A DNA stretch of 6,943 nucleotides from Candidatus Fermentibacterota bacterium (lineage in GTDB: Bacteria; JAFGKV01), in contig JAFGKV010000268.1 in NCBI GenBank assembly GCA_016928395.1, positions 1 to 6,943 of the forward strand. The letters are read 5' to 3'. Each line of letters opens with the position of its first letter. Positions within the stretch are counted from its first letter, which is position 1. The notes under the pieces are model-generated. The model saw only the letters and a list, made by a program, of their open reading frames with translations, did no database searches and was not told the origin of the DNA. Below, piece after piece: positions 6,139 through 6,943 of this stretch. A program made the position numbers and the translations under genes.

Positions 6139-6374
6139 TCTCCCCGGTCCTTGTGGGCCGCGACGGCATCCAGCATGCCTTGTCGTTCCTCCGAGGCAGG
6201 ACGAGCAGCGCCTGCGAATCCGGCCAGGTCTTTCAAGCTCTTCAACGGCCGAATTACCAGCCAGTCCTGCTCAACCTGAATCATCACATGGCGGTGGGGC
6301 TCAATCCCGACCGCGCGGCGGAGTCCCGCAGGGAGCGTTATCTGCCCTTTGGAGGAGACTGTCGCAACGCTCAT
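6135..6374 (-). CDS. vapB: AbrB/MazE-type antitoxin of the VapC toxin
   Basis: 79 residues. The N-terminal part (about 1-45), with ATVSSKGQITLPAGLRRAVGI and then WLVIRPL, is a clear swapped-hairpin AbrB/SpoVT DNA-binding domain, in which dimers bind the operon's own operator. The C-terminal tail (46-79, KSLKDLAGFAGAARP through HKDRGE) is charged and Ala-rich, and would wrap and block the toxin's active site. The ATG at 6374 is chosen because GGAGGT lies 6 bases upstream (6381-6386) and the domain starts right after it. An upstream in-frame ATG at 6455 would add 27 residues unlike the family. It is the first gene of a two-gene operon with the toxin. Antitoxins of this type usually autorepress, and the perfect inverted repeat at 6440-6465 is the obvious candidate operator. 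Confidence 0.88.
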   Translation of the reverse strand: MSVATVSSKGQITLPAGLRRAVGIEPHRHVMIQVEQDWLVIRPLKSLKDLAGFAGAARPASEERQGMLDAVAAHKDRGE

Positions 6375-6380
6375 GATCAC

Positions 6381-6386
6381 ACCTCC
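6381..6386 (-). promoter_or_regulatory. Shine-Dalgarno sequence that fixes the antitoxin start
   Basis: GGAGGT on the minus strand, 6 bases before the ATG at 6374. It decides between this start and an ATG 81 bases further upstream. Confidence 0.8.
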
Positions 6387-6439
6387 GGTATGAGTGAGCA
6401 TATTCGAGATTCGGATCGAACGGAGAAGAGCCCTGTACT

Positions 6440-6465
6440 GCTTTACTCTGGTCAATCAGTAAAGC
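6440..6465. promoter_or_regulatory. Perfect inverted repeat, candidate toxin-antitoxin operator
   Basis: GCTTTACT (6440-6447) and AGTAAAGC (6458-6465) are exact 8-bp complements around a 10-base spacer, so the half-site centres are 18 bases apart. The repeat lies 66-91 bases upstream of the antitoxin ATG and is locally AT-rich in a GC-rich setting. AbrB-type VapB antitoxins commonly bind such repeats in their own promoters. A minus-strand TTGACT (6477-6482) lies just upstream as a possible -35, but no strong -10 is visible at standard spacing. Confidence 0.55.
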
Positions 6466-6943
6466 GAACCCATCGAAGTCAAGGGAGGAAGCCTTCGCAT
6501 TCCTCCCGGGCATCATGTCACCGGCGCACGCGACGTATGTAGAAGTCAACTTGCTGAGCGAAAGAGCCGCCTAGGGTCAGAGGTAGTGCATTTGTGGGAT
6601 TGGATGGGGTCGCGCTTCGGGGAGGTAGGGAAAGCGCCGGATAATCGGCGAGGTGGAGCGAAGGGAAGAGTCGTACGGTGAAGGAACGAAGAACCTGCCG
6701 ACTGGCGGGCTCATGTCTGCGTGCAGCCTGCTTCAAGCCCACCTTGGCCACTATTCTCAGGTGAGAATAGTGGCCAAGGTGATCCGATCTCGCCTCTCCC
6801 GCTTCGCCATTCCAAACTACAAACGCTTCCCGGTTCTATTCCTGCAGCAAAGCGACCCGCGCATCCGTTCCTCATTGGTAGCCGGGCCTCTCTCTGGTCG
6901 ACTCCTGACACGAGTTGTCGCAGGGGCTGCCAGATGATCGACG
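6466..6943. other. Region upstream of the antitoxin, no supported gene
   Basis: About 480 bases. Open frames of 66-94 codons cross it on both strands; several run straight through the palindrome at 6740-6781 and none has a recognisable motif. The last ten bases (6934-6943) are ATGATCGACG, preceded by AGGGG at about the right distance, so a plus-strand gene may begin at the edge, but ten bases cannot support a call. The left part presumably carries the promoter of the toxin-antitoxin operon. Confidence 0.55.
6740..6781. repeat. 42-bp near-perfect palindrome with 20-bp arms
   Basis: CACCTTGGCCACTATTCTCA (6740-6759) is followed by GG (6760-6761) and then its exact reverse complement (6762-6781). 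There is no mismatch in the arms. With a two-base centre it is too tight for an ordinary RNA hairpin loop without opening a base pair, and no T-run follows, so a simple terminator is unlikely. The left arm ends in CA and the right arm begins with TG, as in two inverted transposon ends placed head to head. No transposase gene is in the window. Confidence 0.9.

Noticed and set aside
5335-6582. 12-mer CTAGGGTCAGAG at 5335-5346 and 6571-6582
   Set aside because: A few exact 12-bp matches are expected by chance in a window of this size, and the flanks do not match.
6711-6911. Minus-strand frame running through the 42-bp palindrome near the right end
   Set aside because: The frame is open to the window edge, but the translation has no recognisable motif and crosses a palindrome that reads through in several frames. 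A gene tail cannot be supported.

Overview
The window is GC-rich bacterial DNA that looks like chromosome from a Gram-negative bacterium, probably an uncultured one known from metagenomes. Two predicted exported proteins, a 12-helix transporter and good Shine-Dalgarno sequences support a bacterial chromosome. The intergenic blocks of short-period repeats (GGAT/GAAT, CTGGAATG, TTGGGG, TTCTGAAT, TCCTCAC units), together with a DUF4143 ATPase and a VapBC pair, recall genomes of the Planctomycetes-Verrucomicrobia-Kiritimatiellae kind. That placement rests on general impression and is weak. There is no rRNA, tRNA, CRISPR array, recognisable transposase or phage gene.

Layout, left to right. (1) 1-236, minus: the N-terminal part of an exported glycine-rich protein that runs off the window. 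(2) 341-1597, minus: a complete MFS transporter. (3) 1598-2016: a divergent intergenic region whose middle (1744-1928) is a patchwork of short tandem repeats, including four TTGGGG-type units able to form a G-quadruplex. (4) 2017-3186, plus: an ATPase of the AAA_14/DUF4143 family, preceded by a promoter placed so close to the ATG that the mRNA may be leaderless. (5) 3187-3577: a non-coding stretch with an inverted repeat and C/T-rich tandem repeats. (6) 3578-5200, minus: an exported beta-lactamase-fold serine hydrolase with a C-terminal starch-binding-like (CBM20-type) domain. (7) 5201-5724: non-coding, with several dyad-symmetric sites at 5315-5390. (8) 5725-6374, minus: an AbrB-type antitoxin and a PIN-domain toxin overlapping by ATGA, with a perfect 8+8 bp inverted repeat upstream as a candidate operator. 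(9) 6466-6943: no supported gene, but a 42-bp near-perfect palindrome at 6740-6781.

The genes do not form one pathway. The only clear operon is the VapBC pair. The exported hydrolase, the transporter and the partial exported protein are single genes of general envelope or uptake type; the ATPase and the toxin-antitoxin pair are typical accessory-region genes. I see no convincing undescribed multi-gene system. The items most worth a second look are the long palindrome near the right end, which resembles two abutted transposon ends, the 16-bp inverted repeats either side of the serine hydrolase, the leaderless-type promoter of the ATPase, and the G-quadruplex repeat block.
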